A model generated the notes under the pieces. That model was not told where the DNA came from, ran no database searches, and saw nothing but the letters and a program-made list of their open reading frames with translations. Source: Arion vulgaris (lineage: Eukaryota; Mollusca; Gastropoda; Stylommatophora; Arionidae). Taken from it: a DNA stretch of 64,000 bases. Location: NCBI GenBank assembly GCA_020796225.1, contig CM036755.1, positions 10,337,994-10,401,993 on the forward strand. Reading direction: 5' to 3'. Both the position numbers and the translations under genes were made by a program. Numbering within the stretch: position 1 is the stretch's first letter; every line of letters begins with the position of its first letter. Positions 63,346 to 64,000 of the stretch are shown one piece after another.

Positions 63346-63471
63346 GTAAGTTTCAACCGTTTTTTTTTCTTCTGTGAGTTTCTTCTGCTTTTTTCGTTCC
63401 ATATCAACCATTTTGCATACTGATGGTTCATATGGTCACTAGTTAACACACTGCTCACTTAACTGCTGGTC

Positions 63472-63706
63472 TCTGTGGCTAAGTGGTTATGCCCTTGCTT
63501 TGTGAGTCAAAGGTCATGGGTTTGAATCCGGTCCATTCTGTTCACGGGTTGCATATTGTTTCAAAAACCAATTGGGTTGTTACAGGTGCTACGGAGTTCG
63601 TGCTTTTTGCAAAACTCTTGGCAGGTGTTGTGCCATTTCTGTGGAGAGGGATCAAGCCATATGGGGTCAAATCCGGTACAATGAGGTCAATCCTTCGGCT
63701 TTAAAT
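63472..63706 (+). mobile_element. Family C tRNA-derived SINE
   Basis: TCTCTGTGGCTAAGTGGTTA TGCCC (A-box) and GGTTTGAATCC (B-box), then TACAGGTGCTACGGAGTTCG TGC, GGCAGGTGTTGTGCCATTTC and GGTCAATCCTTCGGCTTTAA A. It lies about 130 bases after exon 23's donor. Confidence 0.88.
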
Positions 63707-63711
63707 ATCAA

Positions 63712-63812
63712 CCACTTGTAGACCTCTTGTGGTCTGTATGTTTTTGTGTCTAAGAGCATTTGTTCGTTGTGCCAGTTAGACGCCTACTCACCTGTAGGCC
63801 AGCACATCCGGT
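63712..63812 (-). mobile_element. Family A short element (A12), 3' part
   Basis: AACCACTTGTAGACCTCTTG, TCGTTGTGCCAGTTAGACGC and GTAGGCCAGCACATCCGGTT. The remaining bases to the window end (63813-64000) show no feature I can name. Confidence 0.7.
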
Positions 63813-64000
63813 TCTTACGTTTTTGCAAGTCTTTGGTTTTTCCCAACCTTGCATTCCCAGACATCTTTCCATCTCTCTTGCATTGAAAGCTATTCACTCT
63901 TTATTGATCATTTCTTACCCACTCGATGCAATTTGTTCATGATCTGAGCATAAGAGCATGTGCATGCCTTGCCACTCTTTCTGATTCCGTTAAGTCGTTT

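Noticed and set aside
63480..63535. Possible serine/leucine-type tRNA gene
   Set aside because: The A- and B-boxes are the head of a family C SINE, with the family body following directly.
63346..64000. Search for the phospho-histidine domain or last exons
   Set aside because: No histidine-domain motif or plausible exon was found; this stretch is family C, a family A piece and unassigned sequence, so the gene must continue beyond the window.

Overview
This is eukaryotic, animal-type nuclear DNA: an AT-rich, repeat-packed 64 kb stretch that lies almost entirely inside one intron-rich gene on the + strand. Reading between the repeats, I could assemble 23 short exons (50-209 nt, about 2.24 kb or 746 codons in total, roughly 3.5% of the window). 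With two exceptions their splice phases agree from exon to exon. Joined, they read as a phosphoenolpyruvate synthase / pyruvate phosphate dikinase (PPDK)-like protein of the large invertebrate family usually named 'putative phosphoenolpyruvate synthase' or 'rifampicin phosphotransferase-like'. The N-terminal ATP-binding part runs from about 1.9 to 24.8 kb ([55 protein letters not shown]...MLQCRPIT). The helical middle region runs from 25.6 to 63.3 kb ([28 protein letters not shown]). The gene starts before the window and continues after it; the C-terminal phospho-histidine domain is not here.

Everything else is intronic repeat DNA. Coding-type transposon remnants include many 3'-end fragments of non-LTR retrotransposons (LINEs). 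One group is RTE-like, with apurinic-type endonuclease and reverse transcriptase. Another is Jockey/I-like and carries RNase H; its most complete copy is at 46.9-50.45 kb on the minus strand. There is also a Penelope-like element (14.56-17.26 kb) built as a large inverted repeat flanked by an 11-bp target duplication, an internally deleted piggyBac element (60.41-61.91 kb), several TTAA-flanked miniature elements, and a Helitron-like element (6.51-7.63 kb) carrying a 39-bp minisatellite.

At least seven families of dispersed short elements recur; I call them A to G. C, E, F and G have clear tRNA-like A/B-box heads, D has a probable one, and A and B share an internal core. In two places the 3' end of a short element has expanded in place into a tandem array: 118 bp x 19 at 26.06-28.30 kb (family D) and about 75 bp x 10 at 29.05-29.79 kb (family A). 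Nested insertions, target duplications and paralogous empty sites give a partial order of events.

The organism is most likely a protostome invertebrate, plausibly a mollusc, judging from the animal PEP-synthase-like gene, the wealth of tRNA-derived SINEs, Penelope-like and RNase H LINEs; the species cannot be read from this window. No bacterial genes, CRISPR arrays, rRNA genes or intact tRNA genes were seen.
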